From Candidatus Syntropharchaeum sp. (GTDB lineage Archaea > Halobacteriota > Syntropharchaeia > Syntropharchaeales > Syntropharchaeaceae), in the NCBI GenBank assembly GCA_026134025.1, contig JAOQII010000014.1:1-38326 (forward strand): a stretch of DNA of 38,326 bases, given 5' to 3'. Below, piece after piece: positions 1-7,697 of this stretch. The position numbers and the translations under genes were made by a program. Numbering within the stretch: the first letter of the stretch is position 1; every line of letters begins with the position of its first letter. The notes under the pieces are model-generated. The model was not told the DNA's origin, made no database searches, and worked only from the letters and a program-made list of their open reading frames with translations.

Positions 1-2
1 AC

Positions 3-473
3 AGCGAGGGAGGCTATTACCTCGTTAGCATCTCGGGATACAGGCTGGATAACGATGAATATGGCTCCGCTCAGAAGCAGATCTATGTTGATAGAGGTCC
101 TACAGCGAAGGCAAAGGCAAATTTAAGCTATATCACAGCACCTACAGCAGTTGAGTTCAATGGAAGCCTATCTCACGCTGATCCATACGGAAACAGAAGT
201 ATCTCCCGATATGAGTGGGAGTTTAATGATGGTGTAAATCTATCAGGCAAGGTTGTCGTAAGAGAGATCAACCAGACCACAACCGCAAAACTTACAGTCT
301 ATGATAACAGCTCAGACGGGGTCGAGCATTGCAAGAGTACATCACAGGTCACCGTAGAGCTGATATCTCACCAGGTCCCCGCTATCTCATATCCTGGTAT
401 CGTGCTCCTGATCGGACTTCTGGCACTTGCGGGTGTATTCAATCTTCAGCGACCTTCAAGACGTCGGCGATAA
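3..473 (+). CDS. Surface protein, C-terminal part (5' truncated by window edge)
   Basis: An open frame enters from the left edge and runs 156 codons to a TAA; no start is inside the window. It contains a beta-rich stretch like a PKD/Ig-type extracellular domain (acidic/Asn-rich turns, a YEWEFNDG motif near residue 73 of the visible part), then a hydrophobic segment (about residues 127-147) and a terminal Arg cluster (RPSRRRR). This is the layout of an archaeal surface protein held by a C-terminal membrane anchor with a basic cytoplasmic tail. Its last 28 bases overlap, tail to tail, the end of the beta-propeller gene on the other strand. Function beyond surface location is not known. Confidence 0.7.
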   Translation, partial: SEGGYYLVSISGYRLDNDEYGSAQKQIYVDRGPTAKAKANLSYITAPTAVEFNGSLSHADPYGNRSISRYEWEFNDGVNLSGKVVVREINQTTTAKLTVYDNSSDGVEHCKSTSQVTVELISHQVPAISYPGIVLLIGLLALAGVFNLQRPSRRRR

Positions 474-1831
474 CCTTCAAGAAGTAAAACCATGCCAATC
501 CCTGTAATTGCAGCAGTTGCCCCAAAGCCTGCAGGTTCTGCTTTAAGTGGATCTTCGGTCGCTGTGGGGGTTTCGCTTTCCTTTTCCTCTGCTGGCACAA
601 TGGCTGTGGTAGATGTGGCTGCTGGTGATGGTCTCGATTCTGGCTCAAGCTTTATCACGTAGCAGTCATTCCAGCCCTCACCATAAGAGTGGGTCATTCC
701 TGCAATAACATATCTATGATCTTGGGTCTCTATCACATCGTATCCGATCTCCTCACGTATACCGCCGTAAGTCTTCTCCCATACTTTTTCTCCGTTTGAA
801 TCGAACTTCAGGACGATGAGATCTTCTGAAATTTCCTCATCACTCGATGAGGTAAATCCTGTCACGATATAACCCCCATCTGATAGTGAGAGTACAGATC
901 TTGCCTCATCATGATACGCGCCTCCATAGAACTTCTCCCACTCTTTTTCTCCATCTGCATCGGTCTTTATGACGTAGATGTCTCTTCCTCCTGCACCATA
1001 GGACTCTGTCCATCCTGCAAGGATATATCCACCATCCGATGTCATATCAACCGAGTATGCTCGATCGTCGGCGCTTCCACCGTACTCTCTCGACCAGATC
1101 ACTTTTCCCAACCCATCAATCTTGATGAGATATGCATCTTCAGGGTCGTATCCAAAGACTCCGGTCCTGGTATAACCTGCGATGATAAAATTACCATCCC
1201 CGGTCTCATGAACATCAAACGCTTCGCTGATAAATCCCTCGATCAGCTTCTCCCAGCGTTTAAGACCATCTCGATCGAGCCTGATGATATATGGATTCAA
1301 ACCTTTAACACCATAAGACCATGTTGAACCTGCGATGATGTACCCGCCATCTGAGGTCATATCAACAGCAGATGCACGATCAATGTTTTCACCCCCCATC
1401 ACACGCTCCCAGAGTTTGTTTCCGTCCCAGTCGGTCTTTATGACATACGCATCCTCCATCGTATTGATTGACCATGTTGAACCTGCGATGATGTACCCAC
1501 CGTCTTTTGTCACAAGCACCGAGCTTGCGATATCATCGCCGCTCCCACCAAGCCGACGTTCCCATGACTTGCCACCGTTCTCATCGACCTTTACAAGGTA
1601 TACATCTTTCGTCTTCTCCTTTGTCGAGTCTGTCCATCCACCGATGACGTAACCGCCGCCCCTTGCTTCGGTTATGGATCTTGCTTCGTCATACCCTCTT
1701 CCATTCCAGAGTGCGGCAAACATCTTCTCCCATTCAGTAGTAGGTGAAGCGGTGGCAGATGCTACGGTGAAGATCATCAAAAATAGGATAAACGCGGCGA
1801 AGAACTTTTTCACATTATTATTTTCACGCAT
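446..1831 (-). CDS. Secreted seven-repeat beta-propeller protein with C-terminal anchor
   Basis: The protein is about 461 residues. It has a signal peptide (basic start, then hydrophobic FFAAFILFLMIFTVASATA), seven repeats of about 50 residues, a Thr/Pro/Glu-rich linker and a C-terminal hydrophobic helix followed by Arg residues. Each repeat has the core DGGYIIAGxTxS, a D-x-Y-V-I-K strand, an acidic DxDG turn and W-E-K-x-x-G-G, so a seven-bladed propeller is expected. The segment before the last helix (PAGFGATAAITG) looks like a variant PGF-CTERM sorting signal, inferred from layout only. I chose the ATG at 1831 because a GGGGAT ribosome site lies just upstream; an in-frame ATG at 1861 would put non-secretory residues before the signal peptide. 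Ligand or partner is unknown. Confidence 0.8.
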   Translation of the reverse strand: MRENNNVKKFFAAFILFLMIFTVASATASPTTEWEKMFAALWNGRGYDEARSITEARGGGYVIGGWTDSTKEKTKDVYLVKVDENGGKSWERRLGGSGDDIASSVLVTKDGGYIIAGSTWSINTMEDAYVIKTDWDGNKLWERVMGGENIDRASAVDMTSDGGYIIAGSTWSYGVKGLNPYIIRLDRDGLKRWEKLIEGFISEAFDVHETGDGNFIIAGYTRTGVFGYDPEDAYLIKIDGLGKVIWSREYGGSADDRAYSVDMTSDGGYILAGWTESYGAGGRDIYVIKTDADGEKEWEKFYGGAYHDEARSVLSLSDGGYIVTGFTSSSDEEISEDLIVLKFDSNGEKVWEKTYGGIREEIGYDVIETQDHRYVIAGMTHSYGEGWNDCYVIKLEPESRPSPAATSTTAIVPAEEKESETPTATEDPLKAEPAGFGATAAITGIGMVLLLEGYRRRLEGR

Positions 1832-1971
1832 AGAATTATCCCCTTTGATCTCATCACCCACTTATATTATTCCCGCTTATCTCTTATTTATTTATCAAGG
1901 TTAAAAACTATAGCGCATAAGTAAAGATAAATATATTAACTAATGTAATTATATACAGTAAGTAGGGGAAA

Positions 1972-2814
1972 ATGACCAAACAGCGAATCCACACTACCAT
2001 CGATGCAGAGGCATACCACATCCTTCAGAAGTATGAGGAGCAGTGGGGTGGGAAAAATGCCGTCCTTGAGGCTGCCCTGAAGGGACTTGATCAGGGACAT
2101 AAAGCACAGCTTGATATAAAAATTTATGAGAAGATCGGGCGCAAGAGCACAGGCATACCAACACTCGACCAGATGATAGAGGGTGGAATCCCAAAAAATT
2201 TTGTTGTTATCGTGACCGGAACTCCCGGGACAGGCAAGACGACTTTTGGGATGCAATTTCTCGTTGAAGGGATAAAAAATGGTGAGCGGGGCATCTTTTT
2301 CTCCTTTGAAGAGGATTCTGAGCAACTTGCAAATCACTGCCTCCGCTTCGGGTGGAACCTGCGAGAATACGCAGAGAAAGGGCAGCTTCTGATATACGGG
2401 TTATCGATGATCACGGTGAACGATGTGATCGAAGTAGTGCAAGATTATAAGCCATCAAGAATCGTGATAGACTCGATCAACCTCTTAACAGACTTTGGTT
2501 CATCGAATAAACTGAGGGAAAACTCGATGCTGAGAAATCTCTTAAAGCTTCTGAAACGTGAACGTGTCACGACAATCATCACAACCGAGAAGACACATGG
2601 ACTCGAGAAGAAAGCCTTCGATCAGTTCGATTTTATGGGGGATGGTCTGATCTTCCTCGATCGCACAACGGTCAATGATATGGATGTTTTTCTTATCAAA
2701 GTTCAGAAGATGAGGGGCACGAAGATCAACGGGCAGACGAAGGTCTTTGAGATGACAGATCAGGGAATCGTTGTATCTCTCGATTTCAGCCCAGGAATCT
2801 TTGATATTAAGTGA
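1972..2814 (+). CDS. KaiC-like RecA-superfamily ATPase with N-terminal RHH-like segment
   Basis: A 280-residue single-domain KaiC/RadA-like ATPase. Residues about 83-90 are the Walker A loop (GTPGTGKT). An FSFEED motif with paired glutamates follows near residue 111, and a Walker B strand (RIVIDS) near residue 164. The domain opens with the typical STGIPTLDQMIEGGIP. The first 45 residues (TKQRIHTTIDAEAYHILQKY and a helix) do not belong to the ATPase and resemble a ribbon-helix-helix DNA-binding unit. Archaeal single KaiC-domain proteins often act in signalling, but this one's partner is unknown. A GGGGA ribosome site precedes the ATG and an AT-rich promoter region lies upstream. Its 3' end overlaps argH on the other strand by 8 bases. 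Confidence 0.85.
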   Translation: MTKQRIHTTIDAEAYHILQKYEEQWGGKNAVLEAALKGLDQGHKAQLDIKIYEKIGRKSTGIPTLDQMIEGGIPKNFVVIVTGTPGTGKTTFGMQFLVEGIKNGERGIFFSFEEDSEQLANHCLRFGWNLREYAEKGQLLIYGLSMITVNDVIEVVQDYKPSRIVIDSINLLTDFGSSNKLRENSMLRNLLKLLKRERVTTIITTEKTHGLEKKAFDQFDFMGDGLIFLDRTTVNDMDVFLIKVQKMRGTKINGQTKVFEMTDQGIVVSLDFSPGIFDIK

Positions 2815-4141
2815 GGGATAACGCTTTCTTGCGCTTATCTATCATTCTTCTGACTTCACGCGGGGATGGTCCACCTGTAACCTTCCTTCGATCGACGCTC
2901 AACGCAGGATCGAGAGCTTCTTTCAACGTTGCTTCATCGAGTTCTTCAATTCTTCTCCCCTCGCTAATAACCTCTCCAACGATTTTATGAGCGGTCCTGA
3001 ACGGAATTCCACACTCTCTAACGAGCGTGTCTGCAAGATCAGTCGCCATTAGATCACCAAGATCAAGTTTCGCTCGCATCGACTCAGATTTTACCCGCAT
3101 ACCTCCGATCATCTTCGTCATTCCACGAAGCGAGCTTTTTGTTATCGTTACTGCACTAAGGAGGTGTGGTGTAAGTTCCTGAAGGTCTCGATTGTAGCTC
3201 ATCGGCATAGCTTTCATGATCGTTAACACTGCTGTAAGATCGCCATAAACCGTGCCGGTCTTTGCCCTGATAAGCTCTGCAAGGTCTGGATTCTTTTTTT
3301 GAGGCATTATTGAACTTGTGCTCGTGACAGCATCGTCAAGTTCGATCATATCAAACCCCTGGCTACTCCAGAGTATTAACTCCTCAGCGAGCCTTGATAG
3401 GTGCATCATTATAATGGAAAATACCGATATTGCTTCTATCAGAAAATCTCTCGCAGAAACAGCATCCATCGAGTTCTCAACAAGCCCCTCGAACCCTAAA
3501 AGCTCCATAGTCCTATCACGATCGATAGGGAAACTTGTAGATGCAAAAGCGGCAGCGCCCAGGGGTGAAAGGTTTGTGCGGTGGTAGAGTGCATCGAGCC
3601 GCTCAAGGTCACGGCTGAGCGCATCAAAATGGGCGAGGAGGTGGTGTGCAAGGGTTGTTGGCTGGGCAAACTGGAGGTGTGTGAAGCCTGGCATCAGTGT
3701 CTCCACATTCTCCTCAGCCCGTTTAAGAATCGTTCCTCTTAAATCGTTGAGATAATCGATTAACTTAAGTTCCTCCCTTCTAAGTGCGATCCTGATGCAC
3801 GTTGCAACCTCATCATTTCGAGATCTTGCTGTATGCATCCGCCCACCAGCCTCCTCACCGATAAGCTCAATCAGCTTCGATTCCACACACGCGTGGATAT
3901 CCTCATAAGCTTCAAGCTCCAGAATCTCAATCCCGCCCTCTTCAATCTGTTTTAACCCATCGAGGATTATAGATGCTTCCTTCTCGCTTATAATCTTATT
4001 TTCAAGGAGCATCCTGGTATGAGCTTTATCTACCAGGAGATCGGCATCAAATATCCATCGATCAGCATCCAGAGATTGGAGAAACTCAAGGCTTGATTCA
4101 TCAATCTGCTTTTTTAGTCTTCCACGACGGATGATATCCAT
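2807..4141 (-). CDS. argH: Argininosuccinate lyase
   Basis: Cleaves argininosuccinate to arginine and fumarate, the last step of arginine synthesis, in the cytoplasm. The 444 residues match full length. The fumarase/aspartase superfamily signature is present (SSIMPQKKNPD near residue 280), as are the HTARSRNDEV segment and the TSFPIDRD region. It is the last gene of the run mcrB-mcrG-Cys-rich protein-argH, 34 bases after the Cys-rich gene. No clear ribosome site is seen before the ATG, but the upstream gap is AT-rich and may carry a second promoter. Placing a housekeeping arginine gene behind mcr genes probably reflects chance linkage. Confidence 0.95.
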   Translation of the reverse strand: MDIIRRGRLKKQIDESSLEFLQSLDADRWIFDADLLVDKAHTRMLLENKIISEKEASIILDGLKQIEEGGIEILELEAYEDIHACVESKLIELIGEEAGGRMHTARSRNDEVATCIRIALRREELKLIDYLNDLRGTILKRAEENVETLMPGFTHLQFAQPTTLAHHLLAHFDALSRDLERLDALYHRTNLSPLGAAAFASTSFPIDRDRTMELLGFEGLVENSMDAVSARDFLIEAISVFSIIMMHLSRLAEELILWSSQGFDMIELDDAVTSTSSIMPQKKNPDLAELIRAKTGTVYGDLTAVLTIMKAMPMSYNRDLQELTPHLLSAVTITKSSLRGMTKMIGGMRVKSESMRAKLDLGDLMATDLADTLVRECGIPFRTAHKIVGEVISEGRRIEELDEATLKEALDPALSVDRRKVTGGPSPREVRRMIDKRKKALSLT

Positions 4142-4175
4142 ATAATTAAAAAAAGTTTGGAGAGGAGCGTAAATA

Positions 4176-4556
4176 TTACTCCTCTATCGTAAGCGGGAAT
4201 CCACTATCCTTGTAGATCTCCTCGAGCTTTGCCTTCTTCTCATCATTTGGTATGTAGTCCACACAGAGAAGGATATCCTCGCCCATTGTTGCGGTCTTTG
4301 CGCAGGTATAGGACGTCCCAAACTCGCCCTTCGTCTCGACGAAGAACTTGCAATCCTCGCACCTGAATATTGGCTGAAAAGCCTCACAGGTTCGGTCGAG
4401 CGGATCAGGTATATCGATCTTCATCTTGCCCCGAGTCTGTTTGAAGATTCGATCACACCCATTCTCAACGCTGTAATAATCACAGATAAGACAGGGACGT
4501 TTATTCTCCTCAAGGTACAGCTTCAGGGGGTAGACATCACCAAGTTTTATAGGCAT
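4176..4556 (-). CDS. Eight-cysteine small protein co-transcribed with mcrBG
   Basis: A 126-residue soluble, acidic protein with eight cysteines at residues 22, 25, 34, 57, 66, 69, 85 and 98. They form two similar modules, CxxC-x8-C-x22-C and CxxC-x15-C-x12-C, each beginning with CxxC followed by an aromatic pair (CDYY, CKFF). This suggests an internal duplication binding two metal centres, iron-sulfur or zinc. It starts 38 bases after mcrG behind a good GGAG ribosome site, so it is almost certainly co-translated with mcrBG. It is neither McrC nor McrD. From memory, the cysteine layout and the C-x2-C-K-x-F motif resemble HiPIP-like small subunits of glycyl-radical enzymes (HpdC, BssB); I could not align them. 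Function is unknown; an accessory, electron-transfer or assembly role for the Mcr-type enzyme is a guess. Confidence 0.85.
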   Translation of the reverse strand: MPIKLGDVYPLKLYLEENKRPCLICDYYSVENGCDRIFKQTRGKMKIDIPDPLDRTCEAFQPIFRCEDCKFFVETKGEFGTSYTCAKTATMGEDILLCVDYIPNDEKKAKLEEIYKDSGFPLTIEE

Positions 4557-4594
4557 TACAAAGGCTCCTAAAATATAAAAAGGTAGAAAAATAT

Positions 4595-5407
4595 CTACCT
4601 TGGGCAGTCAATGATCTCGGTCAGTTCTGGGTTGAACCCACCGGTGATCCTTCCTCTGCTGTACCTCGCAAGGACTGTCAGGATCTCTGTACGGGACTTG
4701 TACGCTGCAACATCCCAACGATATGTACAGTCGTGTCCTCTTGCTTCTCGCTCAGTAAGTGGTCGCCCGATTGGAATTGGATTGTCAAGAACCTCTGCGT
4801 GCATGTTCTTGATATACTCAACCTCACCTGTATCCTTGTTGAGCTTGTATCGACGCCTGGCATCGAACATCAATCCATCCTCATCAAGCCTCAACGAGTG
4901 GCCGTGCACTGTGATACCTCGAATCGCATTCCTTGCAGGGTCATAGACCTCGGTCTCCAGCAACCACTTCGCCGCACCTTCGATATCACGCTCACGCTGC
5001 TCGAGTAGCTGCCGGCCTGAGTAGACCATCACATCACACCCTCTCAGCCTCGACATGTACAGTCGGGGTCTGAGCCATGGGGCCATCGGCGGGTAGAAGA
5101 TCGAATCTGCGAACTGGATATACCTGATTCGATCACCAGCTCTTGCGCCAGGGGTCGGCTCGACAATACTCTTCACAGGATCATACTTTTCTACAAGCTC
5201 ATCCAAAGGAGGGTGAACACTCACATAAGACTCACCCTTAAATCTGTGGCCTAAGAGGAGTACGATGTTATCATCAGGGATCGACCTGAACTTCGCAAGT
5301 TTCTTCGTTGGATCTGTCGCTTTTCTCCTCCTGTCGGATACCTTGTCAGCACCAGGATACACCTGTGGCTTATACTTTGCTTTCTTTGCCCTTCTTGGTC
5401 TCGCCAT
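4595..5407 (-). CDS. mcrG: Methyl/alkyl-coenzyme M reductase subunit gamma
   Basis: Gamma subunit of the F430-containing reductase that makes or activates methane, or activates larger alkanes in divergent forms. The protein is 270 residues, slightly longer than usual. Family features are the N-terminal YKPQVYPG, the LLGHRFKGESYVSVHPPLDE stretch near residue 50, and the RLRGCDVMVYSGRQLLE region. Its start codon lies directly after the mcrB stop, so the two are translationally coupled. Methanogen operons usually run mcrBDCGA; here mcrD and mcrC are missing and no mcrA follows. The extra basic N-terminus and altered spacing suggest a divergent alkyl-CoM reductase type; which alkane it acts on cannot be told from this subunit. 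Confidence 0.95.
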   Translation of the reverse strand: MARPRRAKKAKYKPQVYPGADKVSDRRRKATDPTKKLAKFRSIPDDNIVLLLGHRFKGESYVSVHPPLDELVEKYDPVKSIVEPTPGARAGDRIRYIQFADSIFYPPMAPWLRPRLYMSRLRGCDVMVYSGRQLLEQRERDIEGAAKWLLETEVYDPARNAIRGITVHGHSLRLDEDGLMFDARRRYKLNKDTGEVEYIKNMHAEVLDNPIPIGRPLTEREARGHDCTYRWDVAAYKSRTEILTVLARYSRGRITGGFNPELTEIIDCPR

Positions 5408-6790
5408 TTAGATCTCCCCCTTGACCGACTCTGCAGCCTCTGCAACCTTCTCAAGTGGGTTCTGGAAGATTGGGAGGTTGTCTGCGAGCGTGTAGTAGAG
5501 CCCTGATGTGACACTCGGACGGAATATCTGAGAACCCGCATCCAGACACATACCTGCAACGACGCACGGGGTCAAGAAGCCTGAGGTGTGTCTCACAATC
5601 ACATGATCCATCGTGAACGCACCGGGTCCTGCACCACCATAGAGTCCATGTGTGTAGAAACCAAATCCAAGCCCGGTTCCCATAACCCTTCCTGCATCCG
5701 GGTCTGGTAAACCACCGCCCTCAAATGCGATGTAGTCGTTCCATGAACCCAGAACCGCACTTGTATTCTGTGCAGCCCTCATCGCACCGCAGTTGACGAT
5801 AACAGCACATAAAAGTGTTGCAACACCATAAGCGTTCCACATCGCGTAGTCCTTCAGCCCATATAGCTTGTAACCGGATGGCTGGACAAACGGATAACGG
5901 TTGGGTGGCTCTTCAATAACCCCATTCGCCAGCGCTCGTTCCATCAGTGTGAGAACGACATCATAAGCAGTTCCCTTCGCGTTTTCCTTCAGCATACTGA
6001 GCACAAAATTATTGGCATTGAAGCCCTGATATGCCGATCCAAGCAGCTGTGCTCGCTCATACCATCCAACAGAGTTGCCCATCTCGGCCTGGGCACCCTG
6101 CTCGAAGATCGTTGCCAATGCAACAGCCTCCAACGTTCTGTTGTTTCCGAGCGCAACGACGTGATTGATCATGAATGACTTAAACCCTGTCCCAAGACCT
6201 TCAAGGATTGAGGGAACTTTCATGAGGGTTGATACCGGATTACCCGAGTTTGGTCCTACATACTGCGGATATCTCCCATGCAGGCAGTTCTTCAGCATTC
6301 CCATCCTGTATGGACGATCAAGTGGGTTGTCAATTCCGTATTTCTTTGCGATTATCTGCGCAAGTGCAACACTCACTCGCGTGAATGCAGGTGAGTAATC
6401 TGCAGATCGCCTGAGAAGTTCTTCTGAAAGCTGAACCACAAGGAGTGATCCACCTTCAAGTTCGATGATGTTTGTATCGTCCCCTTCTTTGATCTGGAGC
6501 AGCTTTTTAAGTTCTTCTGCGATCTCCTCTGAGTCTTCAACAAGGTCGAGATCAAGGCCATACCATGGCATCTTTATCTCATCCTGGCCGACCGTTGAAG
6601 TCCAGCCGGTACGACCGTTCCTCAACATCTCCTCCAGCTTGCCGAGATCTACGATTCCTGTCCGCTTCAGCGTCATATACATCTCAGCCATGTAGGGGTT
6701 CCTGTATGGATGAAGCGCCTCGATAGGGATATTTTCTGCGAGAACTTTTCCCTCATCATTATACAGGTCAATTTTATCTTCATATTTCAT
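5408..6790 (-). CDS. mcrB: Methyl/alkyl-coenzyme M reductase subunit beta
   Basis: Beta subunit of the same enzyme, 460 residues, near the usual 430-450. It begins with the typical KYEDKIDLYNDEG and contains the conserved glycine-rich active-site segment (GRVMGTGLGF, FYTHGLYGGAGPG). The Phe and Tyr that in M. marburgensis line the substrate channel (Phe361, Tyr367 by motif) appear kept. However, a DPDAG segment replaces the common FFG-type sequence just before GRVMG, which points to a divergent clade. The ATG at 6790 is preferred over a TTG at 6805 because GGAGGAG sits directly upstream of it and the family starts there. A strong TATA box lies about 50 bases upstream. Confidence 0.95.
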   Translation of the reverse strand: MKYEDKIDLYNDEGKVLAENIPIEALHPYRNPYMAEMYMTLKRTGIVDLGKLEEMLRNGRTGWTSTVGQDEIKMPWYGLDLDLVEDSEEIAEELKKLLQIKEGDDTNIIELEGGSLLVVQLSEELLRRSADYSPAFTRVSVALAQIIAKKYGIDNPLDRPYRMGMLKNCLHGRYPQYVGPNSGNPVSTLMKVPSILEGLGTGFKSFMINHVVALGNNRTLEAVALATIFEQGAQAEMGNSVGWYERAQLLGSAYQGFNANNFVLSMLKENAKGTAYDVVLTLMERALANGVIEEPPNRYPFVQPSGYKLYGLKDYAMWNAYGVATLLCAVIVNCGAMRAAQNTSAVLGSWNDYIAFEGGGLPDPDAGRVMGTGLGFGFYTHGLYGGAGPGAFTMDHVIVRHTSGFLTPCVVAGMCLDAGSQIFRPSVTSGLYYTLADNLPIFQNPLEKVAEAAESVKGEI

Positions 6791-6837
6791 AGAAATCTCC
6801 TCCAAGTTTTGATTTCAATGTAGGTATAAGCTCATAG

Positions 6838-6845
6838 TATATAAA
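6838..6845 (-). promoter_or_regulatory. TATA box of the mcrBG operon
   Basis: A perfect archaeal TATA element (TTTATATA on the minus strand) lies about 50 bases before the mcrB ATG, predicting transcription start near 6816 and a leader of about 26 bases containing the GGAGGAG ribosome site. The gap back to the wHTH gene is about 105 bases and could hold an operator, but no obvious palindrome was seen. Confidence 0.6.
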
Positions 6846-6910
6846 CTTCGTGGTTTAATTAGTACATCAAATCTGTAAAATAAAAAAAATAAAATATTTT
6901 TTGCTGGCTT

Positions 6911-7696
6911 TCACCTCTTTATATCGACAAACTCATACCCGATCGCATCCTCACCCAACCGCTTGAGAAGCGACGGAAGTTCACTCTCCACACAGACGAT
7001 TACAGGAGATATACCCCTTCGAGCAGCCTCCACAACCACCGACTTGACCCCATAGTTGATCTGTGACGTTACATCGATCTCGCTGAGTGCAACAAATGCC
7101 TCGATCCCAATTGCACAGACGATATCCGCTCCCTCTACAGCTTTTCTCAGTGCATCAGATGATATACATTTTGAGCCGCCATCCTGCACCTGTGGGATCG
7201 GGCAGATCGTAACTTTACCCACCTCAAGCGATATTATTCCGCTTATATCCGAGATGCCAACATCCTTTCCCGCTTTTGCACTTGTAACTACAGTGGCATG
7301 TGCAAAACCCTCTCTCTCACCTTTCGAGGCGTGAAGGATGCCATCTTCCATGAAGAGCGAGACCTGATCCCCCTCTCTGAGATCCTCATCTGCCACCGCT
7401 GCCCAGACAGAAATATTCGTTACGATATTATTGATATGATCGAGATATTCCTCCATCTCCTTCCCAACAGCGAGTACAAAGTTCACACCTTCTCTTGTGA
7501 CAACGTACATCTTCTTTCCATCAGTATGAATCAACCCTTCTTCCACCATCTCCTTGACATACTCAGAGACTGCCTGGGGTGTGATATCCATCTTCGCTGC
7601 GATATCTTTCTGGCGGATCGTGGGCTGATGTTCCGCCACTTCTACCAGAATCTGGAATTTACTGGATACTTTCTTACTTTTTAATGCCTGTATCAT
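6911..7696 (-). CDS. Winged-helix transcriptional regulator with a large C-terminal sensor-like domain
   Basis: A 261-residue protein. Residues 1-80 form a winged helix of MarR/IclR style (RQKDIAAKMDITPQAVSEYV as recognition helix, then a TDGKKMYVVT wing). Residues about 95-261 form an alpha/beta domain with Gly/Ala-rich strands (IVCAIGIEAFVALSE, ISPVIVCVE) that looks like a ligand-binding or Rossmann-like unit. It starts one base after the stop of the ArsR-like gene and ends about 120 bases before mcrB, same strand. The family seems widespread in euryarchaeal methanogens, but I do not know a characterised member. The position makes it a natural candidate regulator of mcrBG, an inference from context only. 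Confidence 0.8.
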   Translation of the reverse strand: MIQALKSKKVSSKFQILVEVAEHQPTIRQKDIAAKMDITPQAVSEYVKEMVEEGLIHTDGKKMYVVTREGVNFVLAVGKEMEEYLDHINNIVTNISVWAAVADEDLREGDQVSLFMEDGILHASKGEREGFAHATVVTSAKAGKDVGISDISGIISLEVGKVTICPIPQVQDGGSKCISSDALRKAVEGADIVCAIGIEAFVALSEIDVTSQINYGVKSVVVEAARRGISPVIVCVESELPSLLKRLGEDAIGYEFVDIKR

Positions 7697-7697
7697 C

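Noticed and set aside
446-1831. DNA-level tandem repeat array
   Set aside because: The repetition follows protein blades of about 50 residues with varied codons; it is a repeat of protein structure, not a satellite or CRISPR.
4176-4556. Naming the Cys-rich protein as a BssB or HpdC homolog
   Set aside because: The resemblance is a Cys pattern and short motif recalled from memory; no alignment was possible, so it is kept as a hypothesis only.
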